Below are positions 1 through 5,501 of a DNA stretch of 11,617 nt, one piece after another. A program made the translations under genes and the position numbers. Where the stretch lies: the NCBI GenBank assembly GCA_030688115.1, contig JAUYIX010000015.1, positions 1 to 11,617 of the forward strand, written 5' to 3'. Numbering within the stretch: the stretch's first letter is position 1; each line of letters opens with the position of its first letter. Below the pieces are notes generated by a model that saw nothing but the letters and a program-made list of their open reading frames with translations, ran no database searches and had not been told where the DNA came from. Source of the stretch: a bacterium (GTDB lineage Bacteria > Patescibacteriota > JAUYIX01).

Positions 1-657
1 AGTCCTCAGGCCACCGTAGTGCGGTTTTGGCCGGCCATCTCGGACTCAACACGTATTAAGGCATTGGCTGATGAGATCGATCAGATAGCGCTCCAGGCAG
101 TGACAGACGTTGGACTAAAAAAAACTCTAACCGCAACGACCGTCGGGGAGTTCTTGGTGTTCTCCCGAACCATGGACCGGATCGTCGTGACCGCTGCGCT
201 GGCCAGCATCGTGACATTTTTACTGATCTTTGGGGTTCTTTGGGCGGTGTATCGTAACCTGGTAGCGAGTTTGCTCTCGTTGCTGCCTGTTTTATTTGCA
301 GCAGCGGTTGGATTGGGTGCGTTACCAGTGTTGGGGGTAGAACTAAATGCGCTCAACGGTACCGTGGCTGTTTTGGCGGTTGGTTTGGGCATAGATTATT
401 CCATCCAGATGATGGTGCGATATCAAGAGGAACTAAAAAAAACGGCGACCCCCGAGGCAGCCATGCAAGAGACTTACGGACGGATGGTCTGGCCACTCGG
501 TCAAGCAGCACTTATGACCACCGCTGGTTTGTTTGTATTGACAGGCCTACTGCCGATCACCGGCAGCTTTGGGATCGCAGCAGCCCTGGCGCTCCTAGCG
601 GCCTACGGGGCCGCGGTACTGGTCTTACCGCTTATTGCGGTTCGCTGGGTAAGATAA
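1..657 (+). CDS. RND/MMPL-family membrane transporter, C-terminal part (5' end outside window)
   Basis: The reading frame is open from the first base, so the gene starts upstream; 218 residues are visible. About 55 soluble residues are followed by roughly five hydrophobic segments (about residues 57-80, 86-108, 112-128, 161-181 and 186-213), the layout of the last transmembrane bundle of an RND/MMPL (HAE3-like) protein. The third helix carries GLGIDYSIQ followed by MVRYQEE, matching the conserved G-x-D-Y element whose Asp belongs to the proton relay in this superfamily. Such proteins export lipids, hopanoids or hydrophobic compounds using the proton gradient; the substrate cannot be told from this fragment. 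It ends with R-W-V-R and TAA, with no terminator after it. The next gene starts 86 nt downstream. The family is fairly sure; the function is not. Confidence 0.85.
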   Translation, partial: SPQATVVRFWPAISDSTRIKALADEIDQIALQAVTDVGLKKTLTATTVGEFLVFSRTMDRIVVTAALASIVTFLLIFGVLWAVYRNLVASLLSLLPVLFAAAVGLGALPVLGVELNALNGTVAVLAVGLGIDYSIQMMVRYQEELKKTATPEAAMQETYGRMVWPLGQAALMTTAGLFVLTGLLPITGSFGIAAALALLAAYGAAVLVLPLIAVRWVR

Positions 658-690
658 GACAATGTTTACGTAATAGGTTTAATACCCTGA

Positions 691-719
691 TTAAAAAGAG
701 GGGGTAAGTCTGATACGAT
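691..719 (+). promoter_or_regulatory. Possible promoter of the NUDIX gene
   Basis: TTAAAA (691-696) and TACGAT (714-719) are 17 bp apart, each matching 4 of 6 consensus positions. Predicted transcription would start near 726, leaving a short leader that contains the GAGGAG ribosome binding site. The match is weak, and read-through from the transporter gene is equally possible. Confidence 0.25.
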
Positions 720-732
720 GTCTGATCTGCAT

Positions 733-738
733 GAGGAG
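733..738 (+). promoter_or_regulatory. Shine-Dalgarno site of the NUDIX gene
   Basis: GAGGAG ends 5 nt before the ATG at 744. It is one of only two strong Shine-Dalgarno sites in the window and fixes the start of this gene. Confidence 0.7.
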
Positions 739-743
739 ATGCA

Positions 744-1175
744 ATGCTCTTTACACAAAGGCCGGCGAACTTTGCCAAAAACCCGCAAGTCATCGTCACC
801 AATGCAATTATCTACATGGGTCGGGTCCTGGTCCTCAAGCGCTCCCCGCACAAGCCGCATGGGAGTAAGTGGTGTTTGCCTGGAGGTAAGTGCGAGGACG
901 ACACTCAGCGTGCCTCAGAGGCACTGCGCGAGCTCAAGGACGAGACCGGGGTCGTGTATTACAAGTCGGATATTGTCGGTTCCTGCGCATGGTTCTTGCG
1001 GTATCCCGAGGCTGACTACATATACGAGCAGTTTGTGTATCGTCCGATGGAGCTGCCAGAGGTTGTGGTCAATCAGGAGGAACACTACCAGCATCAGTGG
1101 GCCAACTGGGTAGAACTCCTGTGTATGAACTTCATCGAGGATCTCGATGGCGTGCTTGTGGATCTTCTGACGTGA
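744..1175 (+). CDS. NUDIX hydrolase
   Basis: The 143-residue protein has a NUDIX fold signature: a hydrophobic strand and LVLKRS stretch, then LPGG, then the NUDIX box from G48 to V70. The metal-binding core is clear (R62-E63-L-K-D66-E67-T-G-V). The Glu usually found six residues after the box's first Gly is Thr54. NUDIX enzymes hydrolyse nucleoside diphosphates linked to another group, such as oxidised dNTPs, ADP-ribose or nucleotide sugars; the substrate cannot be assigned here. The length is typical of a single-domain family member. The ATG at 744 is chosen because GAGGAG lies 5 nt upstream and the preceding frame has no conserved residues. The gene is closed by a strong terminator, so it is probably transcribed alone or with the upstream transporter gene. 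It could be a MutT-like house-cleaning enzyme, but nothing here proves that. Confidence 0.88.
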   Translation: MLFTQRPANFAKNPQVIVTNAIIYMGRVLVLKRSPHKPHGSKWCLPGGKCEDDTQRASEALRELKDETGVVYYKSDIVGSCAWFLRYPEADYIYEQFVYRPMELPEVVVNQEEHYQHQWANWVELLCMNFIEDLDGVLVDLLT

Positions 1176-1184
1176 TTTACAACT

Positions 1185-1216
1185 GGCCCAAGCTATCAAC
1201 TTGGGCCTCTTTTTTT
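1185..1216 (+). terminator. Intrinsic terminator after the NUDIX gene
   Basis: A perfect 8-bp stem, GGCCCAAG (1185-1192) with CTTGGGCC (1200-1207), encloses a 7-nt loop. It is followed by a U-rich run (TCTTTTTTT, 1208-1216). It lies 10 nt after the stop codon and is the only textbook terminator in the window. Confidence 0.93.
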
Positions 1217-1224
1217 GATATGCT
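1216..1224 (+). promoter_or_regulatory. Possible extended -10 element for the ParB-like gene
   Basis: TG-A-TATGCT follows the terminator U-run directly and has the TGn-TATnnT form of an extended -10. No convincing -35 is visible. Transcription would start about 1231, exactly at the second candidate ATG, implying a leaderless message. Confidence 0.3.
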
Positions 1225-1794
1225 ATGTATATGAAAGATCTGATACGAGTCGGAAAAATCAGTTGGCCAGCGCTACTCAAGCGTTGGCGCTCAGGCGAAA
1301 TCAAAGATGATGAGTGGACACGTTACTGGAAAAACAACGGCTTTGCGTCATGGGAAGAATGGCGTAAGCCCTTGCTCGATTTTGGTGCTTCAAAAAAATG
1401 GATTCTGTACGATATTGAGGATCCGCTCAAGACGGTTCCACGATTTTTTAGTGGCCCATTCAAGGACTGGCGGCGTTTTTATTTTAAGGGACAATTTTCT
1501 GTAAAGTTTGCGACTCTGGTTAAAAAGAGGGGAGTAGGGCAGAGCACAAAAATTCGTAAGTTGCTTAATGACTTTCCTAAGCACACTACTCTTTTTGGAG
1601 TACTGCATGACTCTCGCGTATATATCGTTGACGGCATGCATCGTGCCTGTGCATTGTCGCTTATCGGCAGCGCACCTGCGCGTTCCAAAAAGTTCAACCA
1701 AGCGGTGAGAGTGCAGATCGCGCTGACCGGCATGGATATTTATAAAGCATCGCGGGAGGTAAACGTTGTTCAGCCTAAGTCCAAGAGGGTATAG
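1225..1794 (+). CDS. Unrecognised protein with ParB/sulfiredoxin-like DGxHR motif
   Basis: I do not recognise this 189-residue protein as a named family. The first 60 residues are rich in Trp (14, 21, 31, 35, 43, 46, 59) and charged residues. A basic middle follows, then V-Y-I-V-D136-G-M-H139-R140-A-C-A-L, which resembles the D-G-x-H-R-x-x-A-L element of the ParB/Srx fold that binds nucleotide or phosphate. The C-terminus is basic. No signal peptide or membrane helix is seen, so it should be cytoplasmic. The gene stands alone between a terminator and the recombinase promoter region. No helix-turn-helix or parA partner is visible, so a chromosome-partition ParB is unlikely; a nucleotide-dependent enzyme or small-molecule kinase of the same fold is possible. 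The start is 1225 or 1231 (in frame); neither has a Shine-Dalgarno site. Confidence 0.75.
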   Translation: MYMKDLIRVGKISWPALLKRWRSGEIKDDEWTRYWKNNGFASWEEWRKPLLDFGASKKWILYDIEDPLKTVPRFFSGPFKDWRRFYFKGQFSVKFATLVKKRGVGQSTKIRKLLNDFPKHTTLFGVLHDSRVYIVDGMHRACALSLIGSAPARSKKFNQAVRVQIALTGMDIYKASREVNVVQPKSKRV

Positions 1795-1805
1795 AGGACC
1801 GCCAG

Positions 1806-1836
1806 GGCCAAGTGTGGTCTAATCCAGACCGTGGCC
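1806..1836. other. Bulged stem-loop upstream of the recombinase
   Basis: GGCCA (1806-1810) pairs with TGGCC (1832-1836), and GGTCT (1816-1820) pairs with AGACC (1826-1830) around an AATCC loop. The two helices are separated by an asymmetric internal loop. There is no U-tract, so it is not a standard terminator. It directly abuts the dif-like inverted repeat and could be an accessory protein-binding site or a weak transcript end for the preceding gene. Confidence 0.35.
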
Positions 1837-1864
1837 ATTGCACTTAATATACCTTAAGTGTAGT
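1837..1864. other. Candidate Xer (dif-like) recombination site or operator
   Basis: Left arm ATTGCACTTAA (1837-1847), 6-bp centre TATACC (1848-1853), right arm TTAAGTGTAGT (1854-1864). The inner 7 bp of the arms are perfectly inverted, and 9 of 11 positions match overall. An 11-6-11 layout with inner A/T-rich ends is that of dif sites. Compared with the E. coli dif sequence recalled from memory, each arm matches at about 7 of 11 positions. The site lies 34 bp before the recombinase start and touches its -10 box, so binding could also repress the gene. A plain repressor operator is the main alternative. Confidence 0.4.
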
Positions 1865-1869
1865 ATAAT
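1864..1869 (+). promoter_or_regulatory. Consensus -10 box of the recombinase gene
   Basis: TATAAT matches the consensus exactly. No well-spaced -35 exists: the best candidate, TTGCAC at 1838-1843, is 20 bp away and lies inside the inverted repeat. Transcription would begin near 1876, giving a leader of about 23 nt without a properly spaced Shine-Dalgarno site. Confidence 0.6.
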
Positions 1870-1898
1870 GCTATAAAGGCTCAAAACTGCCATCTCCC

Positions 1899-2879
1899 AT
1901 GCGACTGATCAATAAGCCCACCTCGGGCCCTAAATCACTCATAGGCTATCGTAATGACTATTTTCAGTACCTTGAGGTTGGTAAGGATGCTTCCCCAAGG
2001 ACCATCGAGAACTATAGGCGGTTTTTGGACCTCTTTTTTAAATGGTTACGCCTGGAGGGTAGTACCGGCCTTACCCCTCAAAAACTAACCACCGACCATA
2101 TCTACGGATACAGGCTCTTTTTAAGCAGATATGCCAACCCCAGGACCAATAGACCCTTAAAAAAAAGCACTCGGATGTTTTACCTGGTGGCTCTCAGGTC
2201 CTATTTAGGTTTTTTTGCAGCCAAGGGTATTACAACCTTACCAGTGTCAGCGGTAGAACTGCCAAAACTAAAAGATGCCGATCGATATAAAAACATTAAG
2301 TTTTTAACACTGGAGCAGTTACGTCGTCTCTTTGCTGCCCCCGACACCTCAACGATCCAAGGAGTTCGTGACCGGGCAATTGTAGAAACACTCTTCTCAA
2401 GTGGCCTGCGGATCTCTGAACTCACTTCACTTAATGTTAGACAGGTGCCCGAACATTTTAATAAAAACGGACCGACTGAGATTACGGTCAGCGGCAAAGG
2501 TGGGCGCGTTCGGCCGGTTTATCTCTCCCCTCGTGCCATGCAATGGATCAAGAAATATCAGGCTAAAAGAAAAGATGACGACCCGGCCCTATTTATCCGG
2601 CATAACAATAATCGCACCACTAAAACACGACGTTTGACGGTGCGGGCCATTGAGGGCGCCCTCGAACTTTACAGCACAAAGGCCGGACTCCCCTACCGAG
2701 TGACGCCACACATGCTGCGCCACACCTTTGCCACCGATTTGCTTAATCGCGGAGTCGACTCGCGGACCGTTCAGGAGTTTTTAGGTCACGCCAATCTCGC
2801 AACCACCCAAATGTATCTGCACATTACTAACATCAAGCTTAAAGACGTACACTCTAAATTTCACGGACGAGAAGTATAG
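1899..2879 (+). CDS. Tyrosine recombinase of the XerC/XerD type
   Basis: The 326-residue protein has an N-terminal SAM-like core-binding domain (about residues 15-115: Y-F-Q-Y-L-E, then S-P-R-T-I-E-N-Y). A catalytic domain follows (about 130-320). All six active-site residues are visible: R171 in GLRISEL, K200 in SGKGGRVR, H271 and R274 in HMLRHTFATDLL, H297 in LGHANLATT, and the nucleophile Y306 in TQMYLHI. It should form a 3'-phosphotyrosyl link with DNA and resolve chromosome dimers or integrate DNA. The length is slightly above the usual 295-310 for Xer proteins, owing to an N-terminal lead and a short insertion (about 183-195). No phage or integron genes adjoin it, which favours a housekeeping Xer. 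The ATG at 1899 is the only start consistent with a full N-terminal domain. XerC cannot be separated from XerD, XerA or XerH by eye. Confidence 0.93.
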   Translation: MRLINKPTSGPKSLIGYRNDYFQYLEVGKDASPRTIENYRRFLDLFFKWLRLEGSTGLTPQKLTTDHIYGYRLFLSRYANPRTNRPLKKSTRMFYLVALRSYLGFFAAKGITTLPVSAVELPKLKDADRYKNIKFLTLEQLRRLFAAPDTSTIQGVRDRAIVETLFSSGLRISELTSLNVRQVPEHFNKNGPTEITVSGKGGRVRPVYLSPRAMQWIKKYQAKRKDDDPALFIRHNNNRTTKTRRLTVRAIEGALELYSTKAGLPYRVTPHMLRHTFATDLLNRGVDSRTVQEFLGHANLATTQMYLHITNIKLKDVHSKFHGREV

Positions 2880-2906
2880 AGCGCTGTGCGCCGGACACTC
2901 AAAATA

Positions 2907-4133
2907 CTATGTCGGCATGACATTTAAGCGGCGTCGGCTTATATCGACCACCGACCGATCGACTAAACCGGCTGCACCTCTTCGGGATAAGCGCTCTTTT
3001 TGCTGAGATTTAGTTTGAACACGTAACGCCCTGCCGACCGTGCGCTCCGGCACGGGCCCAATCGCCGGCCGCGGTCTTGTCGTTGGTTGTCTATAGCCCG
3101 GTGGAGCTTTTATCGAGCGCACCGGTACCGTGGACACTGGCACATTTAACTCGGCTCTAACGGGAGATTGTGAGAATTGTTCAGCAAATTCACTGGGTAC
3201 TTCTTTGGGTAGATATTCCGGTTTAAGGTTTTGCGGCGTAATTGGCTGCAACTCTTTAGGGATTTCTGCCAAAATTGTACGCAAACCCTGGTTGGCCGGG
3301 CTGAGTTCTTGTTCTACCGGGATACGCATAATTTTATCTCGGGTGCTTGGGTGGCGACGCATAAATTCGGGGATACGAACGGCAAAGTTTTCTGGAGACT
3401 TAAAGACAAAATACAACACTCCAAACAAAATCACGAGCAAAAAGATTGCATAAAACCCAACTTGCGAGAACAACACAAAGTCATAGAGTCCATGTGTCAG
3501 GATGGCCAAGAATAGTCCGGTCGCGATCAGGCGTCCCCTGCCGTAACGGGTGAACTGCGCCTTACCGATGTAATAACCAAAAATACCGGAGTAAAACAAA
3601 TGCGCCGGACTCGAGAGCGCAAAACGCAATAAAAATGTCGATACAAAGGTATTGAGGTCGAGCTGGTTAAGACTGGTAAACAAGTAGAGCGCATTCTCAG
3701 CTGAGGCAAAACCCAGAGCCGCGGCAATGCCATATTTTGCACCGTCGATAATTCGGGTGAACTGCGTTGATCGGAGCGAGATAAAGTAGACCGATAAAAA
3801 TTTAAACCCCTCCTCTACGGGCGCTACAATCGCAAATGTCGCTAGTGCCAAGATACCGATAGTAACAACACTGGTCGTCTCGCACAGTGGAGAGGAGGCG
3901 ACGCAATATGAGAATTCGGCCGGCAAGAACTGGATTAAATAGCGTTCTACAAAAAAGGCAAAAACAACTGAGGCTATCCCGCCTAAAAACATCATGCTGA
4001 GCATGGCGGTGGGCTGCTTGCCCTGCTGAAACTTCTTTTTTCGTCTTAAGAAAAACAACCAGCCATAAAAAATCACCGGAGTAAAACCGATAAATACGGA
4101 CAGAAACAAGACCGAGATAAAAGAGGTGCGCAT
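2907..4133 (-). CDS. PrsW-family glutamic intramembrane protease with long cytoplasmic tail
   Basis: A 408-residue membrane protein with about seven to eight hydrophobic segments in residues 5-245. The motifs expected of PrsW (distant relatives of CAAX proteases) appear in order: E107-E108-G-F-K111, then A-E146-N147-A-L-Y, then H178 in PAHLFYSGIFGYYIG, and H214 in THGLYDF. In Bacillus, PrsW makes the site-1 cut of an anti-sigma factor; other members have unknown substrates. From about residue 247 the protein is a soluble, proline- and arginine-rich tail of some 160 residues with no recognised domain, ending in a very basic stretch. The gene lies alone, tail-to-tail with the recombinase (27 nt apart) and head-to-head with the ATP synthase operon. 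No anti-sigma gene is nearby. The ATG at 4131-4133 follows a good promoter but no Shine-Dalgarno site. Confidence 0.85.
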   Translation of the reverse strand: MRTSFISVLFLSVFIGFTPVIFYGWLFFLRRKKKFQQGKQPTAMLSMMFLGGIASVVFAFFVERYLIQFLPAEFSYCVASSPLCETTSVVTIGILALATFAIVAPVEEGFKFLSVYFISLRSTQFTRIIDGAKYGIAAALGFASAENALYLFTSLNQLDLNTFVSTFLLRFALSSPAHLFYSGIFGYYIGKAQFTRYGRGRLIATGLFLAILTHGLYDFVLFSQVGFYAIFLLVILFGVLYFVFKSPENFAVRIPEFMRRHPSTRDKIMRIPVEQELSPANQGLRTILAEIPKELQPITPQNLKPEYLPKEVPSEFAEQFSQSPVRAELNVPVSTVPVRSIKAPPGYRQPTTRPRPAIGPVPERTVGRALRVQTKSQQKERLSRRGAAGLVDRSVVDISRRRLNVMPT

Positions 4134-4148
4134 ATGCGGAAGTTGGTA

Positions 4149-4170
4149 ACTAAACTATGCAATGTTTAGT
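4149..4170. repeat. Palindrome over the prsW-like promoter (candidate operator)
   Basis: ACTAAAC (4149-4155) and GTTTAGT (4164-4170) are perfect inverted arms of 7 bp around 8 bp. The left arm overlaps the predicted -10 (4154-4159, minus strand), and the rest covers the spacer. This is the usual place for a dimeric repressor to block RNA polymerase. No regulator gene is adjacent, so the binding protein is unknown. Confidence 0.45.
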
Positions 4171-4182
4171 CGGTCCAGTCAA
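4154..4182 (-). promoter_or_regulatory. Predicted promoter of the PrsW-family gene
   Basis: Read on the minus strand: TTGACT (plus-strand positions 4177-4182, 5 of 6 consensus), a 17-bp spacer, and CATAGT (4154-4159, 4 of 6). Transcription would start near 4147, leaving about 14 nt before the ATG. Confidence 0.55.
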
Positions 4183-4211
4183 TGTGCCCGGATAACCAAA
4201 ATATTGCCTGC

Positions 4212-4240
4212 TTGACGCGCGTGCGGTCCAACCTTAGGCT
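4212..4240 (+). promoter_or_regulatory. Possible promoter of the ATP synthase operon
   Basis: TTGACG (4212-4217) is 17 bp from TAGGCT (4235-4240). The -35 is good (5 of 6) and the -10 is poor (3 of 6). Transcription would start about 4247, making the first ATG at 4249 almost leaderless. No better pair was seen in the 4171-4248 interval. Confidence 0.35.
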
Positions 4241-4248
4241 ACTTGCGT

Positions 4249-4467
4249 ATGTCACGCACGTTTTCTGCGAGTGAGCTGATCAGGCAAGCCTTGCAGTTGG
4301 GTGTAGCCATTGTGGTTCCGCTCTTGGTGTTACTCGGAGCGGGACACTGGCTGGACGTACGCTACAACACCACTCCCCTTTTTTTAGTAGGAGGGCTGGT
4401 CGTCTCCTTTATCTTGTCAATCATTACATTGGTTCAAATCGTTCGCAGAGCAAACACGCATGGATGA
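4249..4467 (+). CDS. atpI: AtpI/AtpZ-like small membrane protein of ATP synthase
   Basis: A 72-residue protein with two membrane helices (about residues 13-31 and 43-64). They are separated by G-H-W-L-D-V-R-Y-N-T-T-P-L-F, a close match to the G-x-x-L-D-x-x-x-x-T-x-P signature of AtpZ/AtpI. These proteins precede atpB in many operons and help c-ring assembly or carry Mg2+/Ca2+; they are not part of the finished enzyme. The position as first gene of the operon agrees. The ATG at 4249 is preferred. An in-frame TTG at 4243 would add two residues and sits only 4 nt after an AGG, so it cannot be ruled out. The end overlaps atpB by 8 nt. It is closer to AtpZ than to the four-helix AtpI of E. coli. 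Confidence 0.8.
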   Translation: MSRTFSASELIRQALQLGVAIVVPLLVLLGAGHWLDVRYNTTPLFLVGGLVVSFILSIITLVQIVRRANTHG

Positions 4468-5230
4468 AGCAATTCACATCAGTTTAGCGGCAGAAGAATT
4501 GTTCAGCATCGGTCCCTTTAGTGTGACCAATAGTCTGTTAGTGACTTGGTTAGTAATGGTCGCGTTGATAGTGATTGCCTGGTTAGCGGGCCGCAAGGTT
4601 AGTGCGATCCCGCGGGGTTTACAAAACGTCTTTGAAATGGTCTTAGAGTTTTTGCTCAATTTGATTGAATCCGTTACCCAGAGCCGTAAAAAGGCAGAAC
4701 TATTTTTGCCCTTTTTGGCAACATTCTTTGTGTTTATTTTTGCAGCCAACATTACGGACATTATCCCCGGCATCGGTACGATTGGGCTGTTTGAGGTTAG
4801 CTCGCATGGCAGTGAGTTTGTGCCCTACTTTAGACCACCGGCGGCGGACCTAAACTTTACTCTGGCGCTGGCGGTTATATCCGTGCTTGGTACGCAATTG
4901 TTTGGAATCGGCACGCTCGGTCTGGTAAAGCACTTAAAAAAGTACTTCACGATCAAAGGCGGTCCGGCGAACACCTTTGTGGGCCTTCTCGAGGCCGTCT
5001 CCGAAGTCGCCAAAATGGTCTCGTTTTCGTTCAGACTTTTTGGTAACATCTTTGCAGGTGAGGTGCTTCTTACGGTAATTGCTGTTATTGTTCCGTTTGT
5101 GGCCCCGCTGCCTTTTTACCTGCTTGAGGCCTTTGTGGCCTTTATCCAGGCGTTGGTCTTTACCATGCTATCGCTGGTATTCATGACTCTCGCAACTACC
5201 AGTCACGATGTTGAACACGCGCATAATTAA
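4460..5230 (+). CDS. atpB: ATP synthase Fo subunit a
   Basis: A 256-residue membrane protein with five to six helices that forms the two proton half-channels beside the c-ring. The essential arginine is R192 in S-F-R-L-F-G-N-I-F-A-G-E. E201 lies nine residues on, and Q230 is in F-I-Q-A-L-V-F-T-M-L. E223 takes the place of E. coli His245, a common variant. The P-P-A-A-D-L-N element (126-132), usually PTADLN, is present before the middle helices. The C-terminus has several His and acidic residues (S-H-D-V-E-H-A-H-N). The ATG overlaps the end of atpI by 8 nt and has no clear Shine-Dalgarno site, so it is probably translationally coupled. The length is normal for bacteria. Confidence 0.96.
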   Translation: MDEAIHISLAAEELFSIGPFSVTNSLLVTWLVMVALIVIAWLAGRKVSAIPRGLQNVFEMVLEFLLNLIESVTQSRKKAELFLPFLATFFVFIFAANITDIIPGIGTIGLFEVSSHGSEFVPYFRPPAADLNFTLALAVISVLGTQLFGIGTLGLVKHLKKYFTIKGGPANTFVGLLEAVSEVAKMVSFSFRLFGNIFAGEVLLTVIAVIVPFVAPLPFYLLEAFVAFIQALVFTMLSLVFMTLATTSHDVEHAHN

Positions 5231-5253
5231 TTTATTAAGTAACAAATAAAATC

Positions 5254-5466
5254 ATGGAATCACTAGCAGCAGCACTTGCAATCGCCGTCGGAGCCATCGC
5301 TCCATCTATCGCCATCGGTTGGCTTGCATCCAGTGGACTTAAAGCCATCGGCCGAAACCCGGAGGCAAGCTCAAAAATTCAGACCGCAATGACGTTGGCG
5401 CTGGCTTTTGCCGAGGCTATCGGAATCTACGCCTTGGTTGTCGCGTTGATCATCAAGTTTGTCTAA
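5254..5466 (+). CDS. atpE: ATP synthase Fo subunit c
   Basis: A 70-residue hairpin of two membrane helices joined by the R34-N-P-E loop that contacts gamma and epsilon. The ion-binding carboxylate is E54 in A-L-A-F-A-E-A-I-G-I-Y. Aligned to Na+-type c subunits, the helix-1 Gln is I21 and the Ser/Thr after the Glu is A55, while P17 is kept. The Na+ ligands are therefore missing and H+ use is inferred. The helix-1 Gly motif is replaced by A14-x-A16-x-S18-x-A20-x-G22. The 23-nt gap before the ATG is almost pure A/T without a Shine-Dalgarno site, which may help high translation of this multicopy subunit. A stem-loop follows the stop codon. Confidence 0.96.
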   Translation: MESLAAALAIAVGAIAPSIAIGWLASSGLKAIGRNPEASSKIQTAMTLALAFAEAIGIYALVVALIIKFV

Positions 5467-5483
5467 ATCGCTGTTTGCGATTT
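5465..5483 (+). other. Stem-loop between atpE and atpF
   Basis: AAATCGC (5465-5471) and GCGATTT (5477-5483) form a perfect 7-bp stem with a TGTTT loop, beginning inside the atpE stop codon. The run after it is TTTTA, shorter than a normal terminator tract. It may end some transcripts or protect the 3' end of an atpIBE message, letting atpE be made in excess over atpF. Confidence 0.45.
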
Positions 5484-5490
5484 TACCGAT

Positions 5491-5495
5491 AGGAG
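5491..5495 (+). promoter_or_regulatory. Shine-Dalgarno site that decides the atpF TTG start
   Basis: AGGAG ends 6 nt before TTG at 5502, inside T-AGGAG-TC. No ATG lies near the expected start, so this site settles the TTG as the initiation codon. Confidence 0.8.
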
Positions 5496-5501
5496 TCTCA
5501 C

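Noticed and set aside
718..1113. Plus-strand open frame overlapping the NUDIX gene
   Set aside because: It is a shifted frame inside the NUDIX coding sequence, with no domain and an unnatural Ser/Arg-rich composition; the NUDIX frame has motif and ribosome site.
915..1304. Minus-strand open frame across the NUDIX terminator
   Set aside because: It spans a clear plus-strand terminator and two plus-strand genes and shows no recognisable family.
691..1532. 13-mer TTAAAAAGAGGGG at 691-703 and 1520-1532
   Set aside because: Only two copies, one inside a coding sequence, with no similar flanks; most likely chance.
1806..1836. Stem-loop as an intrinsic terminator of the ParB-like gene
   Set aside because: No U-tract follows, and the stem is split by an asymmetric internal loop.
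2880..2906. GCGC-TGT-GCGC repeat between the convergent recombinase and PrsW genes
   Set aside because: Direct copies of a 4-bp self-complementary word with a 3-nt gap, too short for a stable terminator and without a U-tract on either strand.
4243..4248. TTG at 4243 as the atpI start
   Set aside because: It adds only two residues, and the predicted transcript start lies after it; kept as an alternative rather than the main call.
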